From Deltaproteobacteria bacterium (GTDB lineage Bacteria > Desulfobacterota > Binatia > UBA12015), in NCBI GenBank assembly GCA_016874715.1, contig VGTK01000039.1, forward strand, positions 1 to 37,876: a stretch of 37,876 nucleotides of DNA. Direction: 5' to 3'. Numbering within the stretch: the first letter of the stretch is position 1; each line of letters starts with the position of its first letter. Both the position numbers and the translations under genes were made by a program. The notes below the pieces were generated by a model. It was not told the DNA's origin, searched no databases, and worked only from the letters and a program-made list of their open reading frames with translations. Shown piece by piece: positions 21,412 to 34,164 of the stretch.

Positions 21412-23853
21412 TCAGCGGTGGCGCGAGAGCTCGCGCTGCACGAGGTCGAACTCGGTCTCGAGCCGCTCGACGAGCATCGCGGCGCGGTCGAGCGCGCCGG
21501 TGTGCCCGGCTTCCTCGAGCGACGCGCAGAGTGCGGCCATGCGCACCGCGCCCATCGTGCTGCTGCTCCCCTTGAGCGAGTGTGCGGAGAGCTCCAGCGC
21601 ATGCCGGTCACCGCTCACCAGCGACTCGCGCGCCGCGCGGCAGCTCATCCTCGCGTTGCCGAGGAACAGATCGACGATCTCGGCGAACTCGCCGCCGCCC
21701 GGGGTCTGCAGGTCGCCGCGGAGCGCTTCGAGGACGTCGATCCGCACCGGTGCGTCCTCGTCGGACTCGAGAGGCATGATTTCCTCGAGCGCCGGCGCGG
21801 ATTCGGCCAGGCGCGGGGACCGGCGCTCCAGCGCGCGCTCGAGCGCGGCCCGCAGGTCTTCGAGGTGGAGCGGCTTGGCGAGGTAGTCGTCCATCCCCGC
21901 ATCGAGGCAGCGACGGCGGTCGCGGTCGAGCGCGTTGGCGGTCATGGCGATGATCTGGCAGCGCCGCTGGCCGGCCTCCGCCGCCCGGATGGCCACGGTC
22001 GCGTCGAGTCCGTTCATCTCGGGCATCCGGCAGTCCATCAGAACGATGTCGTAGGGTGTGCGCTGCATCGCCTCGACGACCTCGCGCCCGTTGGCGACGA
22101 GGTCCGGGCGAAGCCCGAGCTTGCCCAGCTGCGTCCGTACCAGGCGCTGGTTCACGGGGTTGTCCTCGGCGATCAGCACGCGGACCGTATCGGCGTCGAG
22201 CTTCGGCTTCTCGGCGGGAACGCGGAGCGTCGGTGCGTCGGGCGGGTGCGGGCGCGGCGCGCGCAGTACGTCGCGGACGCACTCGAGGAGCTGCGTCTGG
22301 CGGAGCGGCTTGGTCAGCCGGCGATTGACGCCCACCGCGCGCGCCTGCTCCACCTGTCCGCGCTCGGACAGCGAGCTCGCCATGACCAGCGGAATCCGCT
22401 CGAAGCCGGGCATGGCGCGGAGCTGACGCGCGAACTCCACGCCGTCCATGCCCGGCATCAGCATGTCGAACACGACGGCGTCGTACGAAGCGCCGTCGTG
22501 GCGGGCAGCGACCAGCATCTCGAGCGCGCTGCGCCCGTCGCAGGCCGTGTCGACGACGCTGCCGCACCGGCCGAGGTAGGTCTTCAGGATGATGCGGTTG
22601 GTCGCGTTGTCGTCGACTCCGAGGATGCGGGCGCCGTGCAGTGGCGAGAAGTCGCCCGCTTCCGCGGAGCTCTTCTCCGGGGCGCGCTCGAGCCGGACCG
22701 TGAACCAGAACGTGCTGCCGGCGCCCGGCTCGCTCTCCACCCCGATCGTGCCGTCCATGAGCCGCACCAGCCGCTCGCAGATGGCGAGCCCGAGGCCGGT
22801 CCCCGGGTGGCGGCGGCTCGTCGAGCCGTCCGCCTGCGTGAACGCCTGGAACAGCTGGGCGTGCAGCTCGCGCGGGATGCCCGGACCGGTGTCGGTGATC
22901 TCGAAGCGCAGCAGGAGCTCGCTGCCGCGGGCCTCGGCGACGCTCGCGTGCACCCGAACCTCACCGCTCTCGGTGAACTTGACGGCGTTGCCGATCAGGT
23001 TGACGAGGATCTGGCGAAGCCGCCCGGGGTCGCCGATCGCACGCCGGATGTCGCTCTCGACGTGGCAGGTGAGCTCGAGCTGCTTCGCGTGCGCGCGCTC
23101 GGCGAGCAGCTCGGCAGCTTCCTCGACCGTCGTTCCGACGTCGAACGCCGTCGTGTCGAGCTCCATGCGCCCGGCGTCGATCTTCGAGAAGTCGAGGATG
23201 TCGTTGATCATCGTGAGCAGCGACTCGGCGGAGAGACGGATGGTCTCGGTGAACGCGCTCTGCTCGGCCGAAAGCTGCGTTCCGAGCAGCAGTCCGGTCA
23301 TGCCGATGACCCCGTTCATCGGGGTGCGGATCTCGTGGCTGATGTTGGCGAGGAACTCGGACTTGAGCCGGTTGGCGGCCATGGCCTCGTTGCGTGCCGC
23401 CGTGAGCTCCTCCGCGTGGCGGGCGTAGTCGGCCGCGAGCGCGGCGGCCTTGGCCTCCGCCGTCCACTCCTCGGTACGGATCCGGCGCGCGAGCGCGGCG
23501 ATCCGGTTCTCGAGCGCAAGCGCGAGGAACGGCACGAGCAGGAAGTCGTCGCCGCCGGCGTCGAGGATTTCTCGCACCGCGAGCTCGTCTGCTTCCGCAA
23601 CCAGCGCCAGGATCGGCATGCCCTCGAGCGCACCGCGCTTGCGGACCCGCCGGCAGAGGTCCTCGCGGTCCCCCCGCGAAGCCGTCCAGTCGACGATCAG
23701 CAGCGACGGCGGCTGCCGTTCGAGCTGCGCCCACGCGAGGCTCGAGCTCTCGGTCATCCGGACCGCATCCGCGCAGGAGGCGAGCGTATCCTTGACGTGC
23801 CTTGCGAGAGCCGGGTCGGCGACCAGTGCGAGTACCGAGAACGGACGGGCCAT
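21412..23853 (-). CDS. Soluble hybrid histidine kinase: REC-HisKA-HATPase-REC-REC-HPt
   Basis: An 813-residue cytoplasmic phospho-relay protein without membrane segments. Residues ~5-125 are a degenerate receiver (D55 kept, but the Lys position reads LLVPF and the first acidic pair is reduced). A coiled helix leads to HisKA with H173 in [15 protein letters not shown]. The ATPase boxes are [12 protein letters not shown] (285-296), DTGPGIP (321-327) and GTGLGLAI (351-358). A second receiver has D463 ([11 protein letters not shown]) and K515. The third has D607 ([12 protein letters not shown]) and K660. The C-terminal HPt has H758 in [14 protein letters not shown]. This is the order of BarA-type tripartite sensors, plus an extra receiver and a soluble input. 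It probably phosphorylates a separate regulator, possibly the receiver at 20407-20832. It converges on csrA with 112 nt between. Confidence 0.95.
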   Translation of the reverse strand: MARPFSVLALVADPALARHVKDTLASCADAVRMTESSSLAWAQLERQPPSLLIVDWTASRGDREDLCRRVRKRGALEGMPILALVAEADELAVREILDAGGDDFLLVPFLALALENRIAALARRIRTEEWTAEAKAAALAADYARHAEELTAARNEAMAANRLKSEFLANISHEIRTPMNGVIGMTGLLLGTQLSAEQSAFTETIRLSAESLLTMINDILDFSKIDAGRMELDTTAFDVGTTVEEAAELLAERAHAKQLELTCHVESDIRRAIGDPGRLRQILVNLIGNAVKFTESGEVRVHASVAEARGSELLLRFEITDTGPGIPRELHAQLFQAFTQADGSTSRRHPGTGLGLAICERLVRLMDGTIGVESEPGAGSTFWFTVRLERAPEKSSAEAGDFSPLHGARILGVDDNATNRIILKTYLGRCGSVVDTACDGRSALEMLVAARHDGASYDAVVFDMLMPGMDGVEFARQLRAMPGFERIPLVMASSLSERGQVEQARAVGVNRRLTKPLRQTQLLECVRDVLRAPRPHPPDAPTLRVPAEKPKLDADTVRVLIAEDNPVNQRLVRTQLGKLGLRPDLVANGREVVEAMQRTPYDIVLMDCRMPEMNGLDATVAIRAAEAGQRRCQIIAMTANALDRDRRRCLDAGMDDYLAKPLHLEDLRAALERALERRSPRLAESAPALEEIMPLESDEDAPVRIDVLEALRGDLQTPGGGEFAEIVDLFLGNARMSCRAARESLVSGDRHALELSAHSLKGSSSTMGAVRMAALCASLEEAGHTGALDRAAMLVERLETEFDLVQRELSRHR

Positions 23854-23917
23854 CGTCCAGAACTTCGGTAGGGGCGAGCCGCTGCTTGAGAACCGGGCCC
23901 CGGGGCAGGGTGGGGGC

Positions 23918-24562
23918 CTAGTGGCGGCCGAGGAGCACGTCGAGGATCGCGCGCTGCGCGGGGCCCAGGACTCGCGACAGGACGCCCGTCATCAGCACCG
24001 CGAACAGGATGAGCATGCCATAGCGTCGCATCGCGAAGGCCAGCGGTGCGAGCCGACGCGGTAGCAAGCTCTCCAGCACACCGAACCCGTCGAGCGGCGG
24101 GATCGGCAGCAGGTTGAACAGAGCGAGGGCGGCGTTGATCAGTACCGAATTCACCGCGAGCAGGAACACGATCTCGTCGAGACCGCCCGCGCCGGGTCCC
24201 TGCAGCCGCGGCCGGATCGCGAACACGAGCGCGGCGAAGGCGAGCGCGAGGAGGACGTTCGAGAGCGGGCCGGCGGCCGACACGAGGAGGTTGGCGACGC
24301 GCGGCTTGCGCGTGCGGCGCAGATCGACCGGCACGGGACGCGCCCAGCCGAAGACCGGTGCGCCGGCCAGGGCAAGCAGGGCCGGGAACACGATGCTGCC
24401 GACGGTGTCGACGTGGCGCAGCGGGTTGAGCGAGATGCGCCCCTGCTCGCGCGCGGTGGGGTCACCGCAGGCCAGCGCCGCCAGGCCGTGCGCGGACTCG
24501 TGGAACGAGACCGCGAACAGCAGGCCGACCACCTGCACGACGATCTGGAGCGTCTCGCCCAT
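23918..24562 (-). CDS. Site-2 protease-like M50 family membrane metallopeptidase
   Basis: A 214-residue integral membrane protease. HEXXH is present as [11 protein letters not shown] (H21-E22...H25) in the first membrane segment. The second zinc ligand region is [12 protein letters not shown] (~152-163). Additional hydrophobic helices surround [23 protein letters not shown]. There is no PDZ domain, and the length is that of the small Mj S2P/SpoIVFB-like 'rhomboid-sized' subgroup annotated as site-2 protease family proteins. It would cleave within or near membranes, with unknown substrate. The ATG at 24562 starts 3 nt after the upstream SDR stop, so the pair is co-transcribed. It ends in TAG, the only TAG stop I found among intact genes here. 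Confidence 0.9.
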   Translation of the reverse strand: MGETLQIVVQVVGLLFAVSFHESAHGLAALACGDPTAREQGRISLNPLRHVDTVGSIVFPALLALAGAPVFGWARPVPVDLRRTRKPRVANLLVSAAGPLSNVLLALAFAALVFAIRPRLQGPGAGGLDEIVFLLAVNSVLINAALALFNLLPIPPLDGFGVLESLLPRRLAPLAFAMRRYGMLILFAVLMTGVLSRVLGPAQRAILDVLLGRH

Positions 24563-24565
24563 GGC

Positions 24566-25432
24566 TCAGGCGACGCCGGCACGCCCTGGCACGTCGAGGC
24601 CGGTCAGGCGTGTGCTCAGGTCCCAGAGACGCCGCGCCGCCGCGCCGTCCCGGGCCGCCGCCGACGGCTTCGCCTCGCGGCAGCTCGCGAAGTAGCGACC
24701 GCTCACGCCGTCGAGCTCGGGCGAGGTGGCGACGTGCAGCGTGGTGGCGGCCCCGCCGTCGGGCGTGCGGAAGAACGGCGCGAGCACACGGATCAGGAGG
24801 CCCGCGACGCGGCCGTTGTTCTTTCCGAGCCCGGTCGCGACCGCTCCCGGGTGCACGCAGTTGACCGTCACGCCGCTGCCCTCGAGCCGCCGGGCGAGCT
24901 CGGTGGTGAACAGGAGGTTCGCGAGCTTCGAGTGTCCGTAGACCCGCATCGCCTTGTAGCCCTTCGCGAACCCGACGTCGTCGAAGTTGATGCCCGAGAC
25001 GAACTTGTGCGCGTCCGAGCCCACGTTGACGATGCGCGCCGGCGCGCTGGCGCGCAGCCTGTCGAGCAGCAGCATGGTGAGCAGGAAGTACGCGAGATGG
25101 TTGACGGCGAAGGTCTGCTCGATGCCGTCGGCCGTCTCCACGCGCTGCAGGTTCACCACCCCCGCGTTGTTGACCAGCAGGTCGATGCGCGGGTAGCGCG
25201 CCGTGATCTCCGTCGCGACCCGGCGGATCGCGTCCTGCGCGGCGAGGTCGCCGAGAAACACCTCGACCGCCGTGCTGCCGGTCTCGTCCCGGATCGCGCG
25301 GACGGTCTCCCCGGCGCGCCCCGCGTCGCGACAGACGAGGCCCAGCTCGGCGCCCGCGCGGGCCAGCGCGATCGCGGTGCTGCGGCCGATGCCCGAGGTC
25401 GCACCCGTGACGATGCAGGTCTTGCCCTTCAC
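24566..25432 (-). CDS. Short-chain dehydrogenase/reductase (retinol dehydrogenase-like)
   Basis: A 288-residue classical SDR. The cofactor motif is CIVTGATSGIGRSTA (TGxxxGxG), followed by DLLVNNAG (NNAG) and RIVNVGSDAHKF with the Ser. The catalytic Y-x-x-x-K is intact in VYGHSKLANLLF. VNCVHPGAVATGL is the usual substrate-loop region. The closest subgroup is retinol dehydrogenase/WW-oxidoreductase-like, with NADP preference suggested by the Arg in LGLVCRDAGR. The GTG at 25432 is preceded by GAGG. It diverges from the acyl-CoA dehydrogenase (84 nt between starts) and overlaps nothing. The M50 protease gene follows immediately. The substrate is unknown: retinoid-like, steroid or another lipid alcohol. 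Confidence 0.88.
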   Translation of the reverse strand: MKGKTCIVTGATSGIGRSTAIALARAGAELGLVCRDAGRAGETVRAIRDETGSTAVEVFLGDLAAQDAIRRVATEITARYPRIDLLVNNAGVVNLQRVETADGIEQTFAVNHLAYFLLTMLLLDRLRASAPARIVNVGSDAHKFVSGINFDDVGFAKGYKAMRVYGHSKLANLLFTTELARRLEGSGVTVNCVHPGAVATGLGKNNGRVAGLLIRVLAPFFRTPDGGAATTLHVATSPELDGVSGRYFASCREAKPSAAARDGAAARRLWDLSTRLTGLDVPGRAGVA

Positions 25433-25516
25433 CAGCCTCGGTTATGGGCGTCCCGGACGGTGCTGGCAAGTCGCGTCGGGTGCGCGCTACAACGCGCAGC
25501 GAGAGGAAGGCCCACC

Positions 25517-26662
25517 ATGTCGAGCGAGATCTACGCCAGCGCGGAGCACGAGGCGTTTCGTGCGGTCGTCCGCAAGTTCGTCCAGGAGGAGCTCGAGCCG
25601 CGTGCGCGCGAGTTCGATGCCAGCGGGAGGATCGACAAGTCGCTCTACCGCAAGATGGGCGCGCTCGGGATGCTCGGTATCCGCTACGAGCCGCGCTGGG
25701 GCGGGTCTGGCCTCGACTGGTCGTACACGACGGTGCTGTTCGAGGAGCTCGCGCGCTGCGACAACGCCGGCGTGACCATGGGCATCAGCGTCCACACCGA
25801 CATGGCGACCCCGTCGCTGCACCAGTTCGGCTCCGACGAGCTGCGCGAGCGCTGGCTGATCCCGGCGATCCGGGGCGAGGTGGTGAGCGCGATCGGGGTG
25901 ACGGAGCCCGACGCGGGCTCGGACGTGGCGGGAATCAAGACGCGCGCGGTGCGCGACGGCGACGACTGGGTGATCAACGGCAGCAAGATCTACATCACCA
26001 ACGCGGCCACGGCGGACTTCATCTGCCTGCTCGCCGTCACCGATCCGAGCGCAGGCTACGGCGGCTTCTCGCAGATCCTCGTGCCCACCGACGCGCAGGG
26101 CTTCAGCTACCAGCTGCTCGACAAGATCGGGAACCGAGGCTCCGACACGGGCCTGCTGTTCTTCGAGGACGTCCGCGTGCCGGTGACCAACACCATCGGC
26201 GACGTCGGGCGCGGCTTCCAGCAGCAGATGATGCAGTTCCAGGACGAGCGCCTGGTGGCGTGCGTCAGCTCGAACGCGTCGTCGCTCGCGCTCTGGGAGA
26301 AGACGCGCGGCTGGTGTCAGGAGCGCAAGCTGTTCGGCAAGACCCTCGCCAAGATGCAGGTGACGCAGTTCAAGATGGTCGAGATGATGGCGCGCATGAC
26401 CGCCGACCGGGCGCTCGTGCACGAGTGCGTGCGCAAGCGCGTCCGGGGCGAGGACGCGACGCTCGAGATCTCGATGGCCAAGCTGCTCGTCGGGCGGACG
26501 AGCCGCGCGGTCGCCGACGAGTGCATCCAGCTGCACGGCGGCTTCGGCTACATGACCGAGAGTTCTGCGGGTCGCGCGTTCGTCGACGCCAGGCTCATCA
26601 GCATCGGTGGTGGCGCCGACGAGGTCATGATCCAGTACATGGCGAAGATGCTGGGCTTCTGA
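25517..26662 (+). CDS. Long-chain type acyl-CoA dehydrogenase
   Basis: A 381-residue FAD-dependent acyl-CoA dehydrogenase that introduces the alpha,beta double bond of acyl-CoA in beta-oxidation. FAD and substrate elements are IGVTEPDAGSDVAGIKT (126-142), INGSKIYITN (153-162), KLFGKTLAKMQVTQFK and QLHGGFGYM. The catalytic Glu is most likely E244 in QFQDERLVA, the position used by long-chain and isovaleryl-CoA dehydrogenases. The medium-chain position is Gly here (SIGGGADEVM), so this is not an MCAD-type active site. Electrons would pass to ETF. The ATG at 25517 has AGGAAGG upstream. The longer in-frame start at 24413 is noise. Together with the racemase at 18273 it could serve 2-methyl branched substrates. 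That link is inference. Confidence 0.94.
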   Translation: MSSEIYASAEHEAFRAVVRKFVQEELEPRAREFDASGRIDKSLYRKMGALGMLGIRYEPRWGGSGLDWSYTTVLFEELARCDNAGVTMGISVHTDMATPSLHQFGSDELRERWLIPAIRGEVVSAIGVTEPDAGSDVAGIKTRAVRDGDDWVINGSKIYITNAATADFICLLAVTDPSAGYGGFSQILVPTDAQGFSYQLLDKIGNRGSDTGLLFFEDVRVPVTNTIGDVGRGFQQQMMQFQDERLVACVSSNASSLALWEKTRGWCQERKLFGKTLAKMQVTQFKMVEMMARMTADRALVHECVRKRVRGEDATLEISMAKLLVGRTSRAVADECIQLHGGFGYMTESSAGRAFVDARLISIGGGADEVMIQYMAKMLGF

Positions 26663-26699
26663 TGGCCGCGTGAGAGGTCGCCGCGTGCGGGGCCCCGCC

Positions 26700-26747
26700 G
26701 CCCCTCGCCCGACTCCCCGCGGGTAGCGGGCGCGAGAGGCGAGGGGC
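26700..26747. terminator. Two-tier hairpin between convergent genes
   Basis: GCCCCTCGCC (26700-26709) and GGCGAGGGGC (26738-26747) form a perfect 10-bp stem. The loop contains an inner hairpin of CCCGC and GCGGG (26716-26720 / 26726-26730). It sits between the acyl-CoA dehydrogenase stop and the Cys-rich protein stop, so it probably ends both transcripts. No U-tract is present. Confidence 0.6.
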
Positions 26748-26758
26748 CGCGAGTCGGG

Positions 26759-29593
26759 TCAGGGGGCGGCCGGCGCGCACTTGAGCTGGAGCGTATCGAG
26801 ATCCTTCTTGCCGGAGCCGAGCGCCGCCTGCACGCGCAGCGTCAAGCGGCGCGCCCCGGCCGGAACGTCGACCGCGAAGCCGGCGCCGCACATTTCGCCC
26901 GGACCCGCCGGGAGGATGAGGCTCGCGACGCCCGCGGCGAGCGCGGCGCGCGCCGCGATGTCCTCGGGCCGCTTCGCGGTCGCGGTCGGCGACTTGAGGT
27001 CGACGGCCGTCACCTGGGCCGCGCTGCACGCGAGACGCGTGTCCTCGGCGCCGACGCAGCCCCAGAGGCGGAAGCGGCACCTGCCCGGCGTCGGGTCGAA
27101 GTCGCACCTCGGATCGCCGTCGGTGCAGGTCTGGGACGTCTTGGGAACGCCGCGCGAGTCCGCGCTCGGCGCCGGCAGCTCGGCTGCCCACTCGAAGCCG
27201 CAGTCCAGCCCCTTCGCACCGCCGCCCGGGATGCGCAGCGCCGGCGGGATCTCGGTGCAGGTGGCGCTGCAGTCGTTGCCGGGGGTCCCGTTGAGCGAGC
27301 CATCGTCGCAGAACTCGTTGCACTCGACCACGCCGTTGCCGCACGACTCGGTGCGACAGGCGGCACTGCAGCCGTCGCACGACGACGTGTTGCCGTCATC
27401 GCACTGCTCGGTGACCTCGAGGGTGCCGTTGCCGCACACGGTGGTGTTCGGGGCACACCAGAGCCGCGCGAGGTTGCTGCTCATGGTGAGGCCGCCGACG
27501 TCCTCGGCGAGGATGTTGAACGCGCGCTTGCCGAGGCCGGCCGGCTGGTGCGCGACCTTGAATGTCATGTCGGCGGTGCACAGGTTGAACGCCGCGATCG
27601 GCGGTCCGCTCTGGACCACGGTGTTGCCTGCGCGAACCTCGCCACCGAGCGCGCTCAGGCCGCCAGCGAGCTGCTGCGCGTTGTGCTGGTCGAGCGGGTT
27701 CGAACCACCGGGAAGCTGCGGCTGCTTGATGCTGACGTAGGAGAGATTGCCCGGCGTGCAGCCCGGCAGGCGCGGGTCCGGGACGCGGAGACAGAGCTGC
27801 GTGCCGAAGCTGCAGACGCCATCCCGCGTCTGGTCCTTGTCACACGCCGGGTCGCCGTCCGTGCAGATCTGGGTGCGGCTCGGCAGCAGGGTTTTCGGAT
27901 TCAGCGCCGGGTTCGACAGCGCGAGCTTCCACTCCGCGAGGCAGCCCGCGGTCGGGAGCGTCACGCCGGGCAGCAGCACGGCCTCCTGCGGCGGCAGCGT
28001 GCAGGTGGCCTCGCAGCCGTCACTCGAGGTGGTGTTGCCATCGTCGCACTGCTCGCCACACTCCCGGGTGCCATCGCCGCAGACGTCGTCGAGCCGGGTG
28101 CAGTCCGAGCTGCAGCCGTCGCACGCGACGTTGTTGCCGTCGTCGCACGCCTCGCCCTCGTCGATCACCGAGTTGTTGCACTGGGCGAGCGCGACGCAGT
28201 CGGGAAGGTTCGCGTCGACGCTGATCGCTGCCGCCGGAGCCACCGTACCGCTGATCACCGGCGTCAGGCCGCGGTACTTGATCTCGTTGACGCCGATCGC
28301 GCGCATCTGGCCGAGAATCGTCACCAGCCCGCCCGCTCGGAGGCGGTTCGTCCCGGTGCCGGGGAATGCGAACGTGCCGCGCGTATCGAGGAAGCCCGTC
28401 GTCCCGATGGTGATGGCGCAGGCCTGCATCGAGATGAGGCCGCCGATTCCTTCGCTGCCCGACGCCTCGGCGTCGATCACGCCCAGTACCTGGAGATCGC
28501 CGGTGGCGATCACGTCGGCGGTGCCGCCGAACCCCGGCGAGGTCAGGTCGATGTCGCGCAGCGTCGCGTGTCGGCCCGCGCCTAGCAGGAAGGAGCCGCC
28601 GCCACCGAATGCACCGGGGCCACGAGCCCTGATGTCACCGGTCGCGAGCTGGGTGAAGTCCATGCGGGCATCGACCGAGACCTCGCCGCCGAAGCACTGC
28701 GTGCCCCCGCTCACGTCGATCGGCGCGGCGATCGTGAGGTTGCCGCCCGAGAACAGCGCGACCTCCGATCCGTCGCCGCAAGCGAAGTCGGTGCCGCTGC
28801 CGGCCTTGCCGGTGAGCGATGCGTTGATCGCGACGTTGCCGGTGGTCGAACCGATTTCGATCGGGCCACCCGAGCCATCCGGCCCACCGCCGCTCGCATC
28901 GATCGGCTGCGCGATGGTGACGTCCCCAGTCTCGGAAGTCACCGTCACACTGCCACCGCCGAACTCGGCGGCGGCGGTGTCGATGCGGCCGCCCGCAAGC
29001 ACGTTGCCGAACGCGTTGATCGATACCTCCCCGCCACCGGAGCCCGCGCCGGCCGCGCCGGCGCTCAGCACATCCGAGAAGGTCACGGCGCCGGCGCCGG
29101 AATCGATCACGATGTCGCCGCCCTGCGAATCGGTGCCGGACCCCGACGTGCTCAGCGGACCGGCGATCTCGATGTTCCCGCTGGCGAGCAGATCCAGACT
29201 GCCGCCCTGGTGGCCCGTCAGGTCGATGCGCGACTTCGTCGACCCGGCCGCGAGCAGGCGAAGCGGGCCTGCGGTCGCGTTGAGCGTCACCAGCGCCGTG
29301 TCGCCGCCGCCGAGGATACGGGAACCGGCCTGCATCGTGATCGAGGCCGCGAGGATCTGGACGTCACGCGGGCCCGCTGCGCCACCGATCGTGACGACGG
29401 CGCTCGGCGCGAACACCACGTCCGCACTCCCGAAGTCGAGGATGACCGGGGGGATGATGGTCTTCGCTCCGCTGATCGTGCACGGTCTGCCTGTGCACAG
29501 TTCTGCTGGAACGGTGGCGCGTGCCGGCGTCGCGACGGCTGCGACGACGAGGCAAGCGAGGGCGGTCTCGATCGATCGGGTCAATGAAACCAC
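26759..29593 (-). CDS. Secreted beta-helix-like protein with DUF4215 Cys-rich repeats
   Basis: A 944-residue exported protein. A signal peptide ends near ACLVVAAVATPARA. Residues ~30-500 are Gly/Asp/Ser-rich repetitive strands (VDARMDFTQLATGDI, GGSVTVTSETGDVTIAQP) like filamentous-haemagglutinin or polymorphic-toxin beta-helices. Then come Myxococcus-type Cys-rich repeats: EACDDGNNVACDGCSSDC, CGDGTRECGEQCDDGN, CGNGTLEVTEQCDDGN and CNEFCDDG. Two ~160-residue Cys-containing modules, each with CTDGDPxCD and a CAP end, follow the first and last repeat groups and look like duplicates. Calcium or adhesion roles are guesses. The GTG at 29593 has GGAGG 4 nt upstream. The 29686 start would add residues that resemble no signal peptide. 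It is the only gene in the window with heavy Cys content, typical of myxobacterial-type surface proteins. Confidence 0.85.
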   Translation of the reverse strand: MVSLTRSIETALACLVVAAVATPARATVPAELCTGRPCTISGAKTIIPPVILDFGSADVVFAPSAVVTIGGAAGPRDVQILAASITMQAGSRILGGGDTALVTLNATAGPLRLLAAGSTKSRIDLTGHQGGSLDLLASGNIEIAGPLSTSGSGTDSQGGDIVIDSGAGAVTFSDVLSAGAAGAGSGGGEVSINAFGNVLAGGRIDTAAAEFGGGSVTVTSETGDVTIAQPIDASGGGPDGSGGPIEIGSTTGNVAINASLTGKAGSGTDFACGDGSEVALFSGGNLTIAAPIDVSGGTQCFGGEVSVDARMDFTQLATGDIRARGPGAFGGGGSFLLGAGRHATLRDIDLTSPGFGGTADVIATGDLQVLGVIDAEASGSEGIGGLISMQACAITIGTTGFLDTRGTFAFPGTGTNRLRAGGLVTILGQMRAIGVNEIKYRGLTPVISGTVAPAAAISVDANLPDCVALAQCNNSVIDEGEACDDGNNVACDGCSSDCTRLDDVCGDGTRECGEQCDDGNTTSSDGCEATCTLPPQEAVLLPGVTLPTAGCLAEWKLALSNPALNPKTLLPSRTQICTDGDPACDKDQTRDGVCSFGTQLCLRVPDPRLPGCTPGNLSYVSIKQPQLPGGSNPLDQHNAQQLAGGLSALGGEVRAGNTVVQSGPPIAAFNLCTADMTFKVAHQPAGLGKRAFNILAEDVGGLTMSSNLARLWCAPNTTVCGNGTLEVTEQCDDGNTSSCDGCSAACRTESCGNGVVECNEFCDDGSLNGTPGNDCSATCTEIPPALRIPGGGAKGLDCGFEWAAELPAPSADSRGVPKTSQTCTDGDPRCDFDPTPGRCRFRLWGCVGAEDTRLACSAAQVTAVDLKSPTATAKRPEDIAARAALAAGVASLILPAGPGEMCGAGFAVDVPAGARRLTLRVQAALGSGKKDLDTLQLKCAPAAP

Positions 29594-29859
29594 GGAACCT
29601 CCGAATCGGGCGGTGCGATGTGGGTAAATTCGAGCAGCGGCCCCAAAGGCGGGGCGGGTTCGGTACGTCGACGAGATGTTGGGCATCCTGCCACCCGGAC
29701 GACACGCGGGTAGACGTTGAGACAGGGGGGCCCATGGCCCCGGGAACCATTACGGCACGCGTTAGCACGGGCGCTGCACGCTGGACAACATAGAATCGCG
29801 CGCCGCCCCGCGCGCGGCGCGGCTGTGGTCGAGACGGGGTTTCCGGTAGCGTCCAGCCG
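29594..29859. other. 266-nt divergent intergenic region with GC hairpin
   Basis: This region separates the Cys-rich protein (minus) from the P-type ATPase (plus). A GC-rich inverted repeat CGCGCCG / CGGCGCG lies at 29799-29805 and 29815-29821, just after an A/T-rich TAGAAT (29791-29796) that could be a -10. I found no convincing metal-responsive operator. Confidence 0.4.
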
Positions 29860-33700
<3,841 letters not shown>

Positions 33701-33710
<10 letters not shown>

Positions 33711-33729
33711 GGCCCGGGCGGCGAGAGCC
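33701..33729. terminator. Bidirectional hairpin between enolase and crcB
   Basis: GGCTCTCGCCG (33701-33711) and CGGCGAGAGCC (33719-33729) form a perfect 11-bp stem with a 7-nt loop. A second, bulged stem follows at 33728-33760 (CCGAT...ATCGG). It lies between convergent genes, so it probably terminates the enolase transcript and the crcB transcript. No U-run is present. Confidence 0.7.
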
Positions 33730-33783
33730 GATCGCGCGCGCGGGCCTCCGCGCGCATCGGCACGCGCACCCGGGGCTCCGGCC

Positions 33784-34164
33784 TCAGCCGAACGACCTGC
33801 CCACGGCGAGGCCGAGCGTCGCCGCGACGAGTCCCACGAGCACGCTCGCCGCGACGTAGGCCAGCGCGAGCCCGGTGTCGCCCGCCTCGACCAGGCGTAG
33901 CGTCTCGTAGGTGAAGGTCGAGAAGGTCGTGTAGGCCCCGAGGAAGCCGACGCCGAGCGCGAGGCGCACCTCCGGCGAGAGCGCCGAGAACTCGAGCGCA
34001 CCGCTCAGCGTCCCGAGCAGGAAGCTGCCGCTGAGGTTGATCAGCAGGGTGCCGAACGGAAACGCCGAGCCGGCGCGGGCGTCGATCCAGACGCCGAGGC
34101 CGTAGCGGGCGATGGCACCGAGGAACCCGCCGGCGCCGACGCAGAGCAGCCCGCGCAACGTCAA
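33784..34164 (-). CDS. crcB: Fluoride channel CrcB/Fluc
   Basis: A 126-residue integral membrane protein of the CrcB/Fluc fluoride exporter family, working as a dimer. [32 protein letters not shown] and [17 protein letters not shown] are the family signatures, and TTFSTF is the central pore motif. Four hydrophobic helices account for the whole length. The start is the TTG at 34164, which overlaps the desaturase stop by 4 nt (TTGA). The frame stays open far upstream only as an overlapping shadow. It is the third gene of the PaaX-desaturase-CrcB operon, so it is translationally coupled to a desaturase. No fluoride riboswitch was seen upstream. Confidence 0.9.
   Translation of the reverse strand: MTLRGLLCVGAGGFLGAIARYGLGVWIDARAGSAFPFGTLLINLSGSFLLGTLSGALEFSALSPEVRLALGVGFLGAYTTFSTFTYETLRLVEAGDTGLALAYVAASVLVGLVAATLGLAVGRSFG

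Noticed and set aside
21418..23871. 817-codon plus-strand frame opposite the hybrid kinase
   Set aside because: The kinase frame has all motifs. The plus-strand product is a composition-biased mirror.
27747..29627. 626-codon plus-strand frame opposite the Cys-rich protein
   Set aside because: Pro/Ser/Ala-rich antisense shadow with no domain. The minus frame has a signal peptide and conserved Cys repeats.
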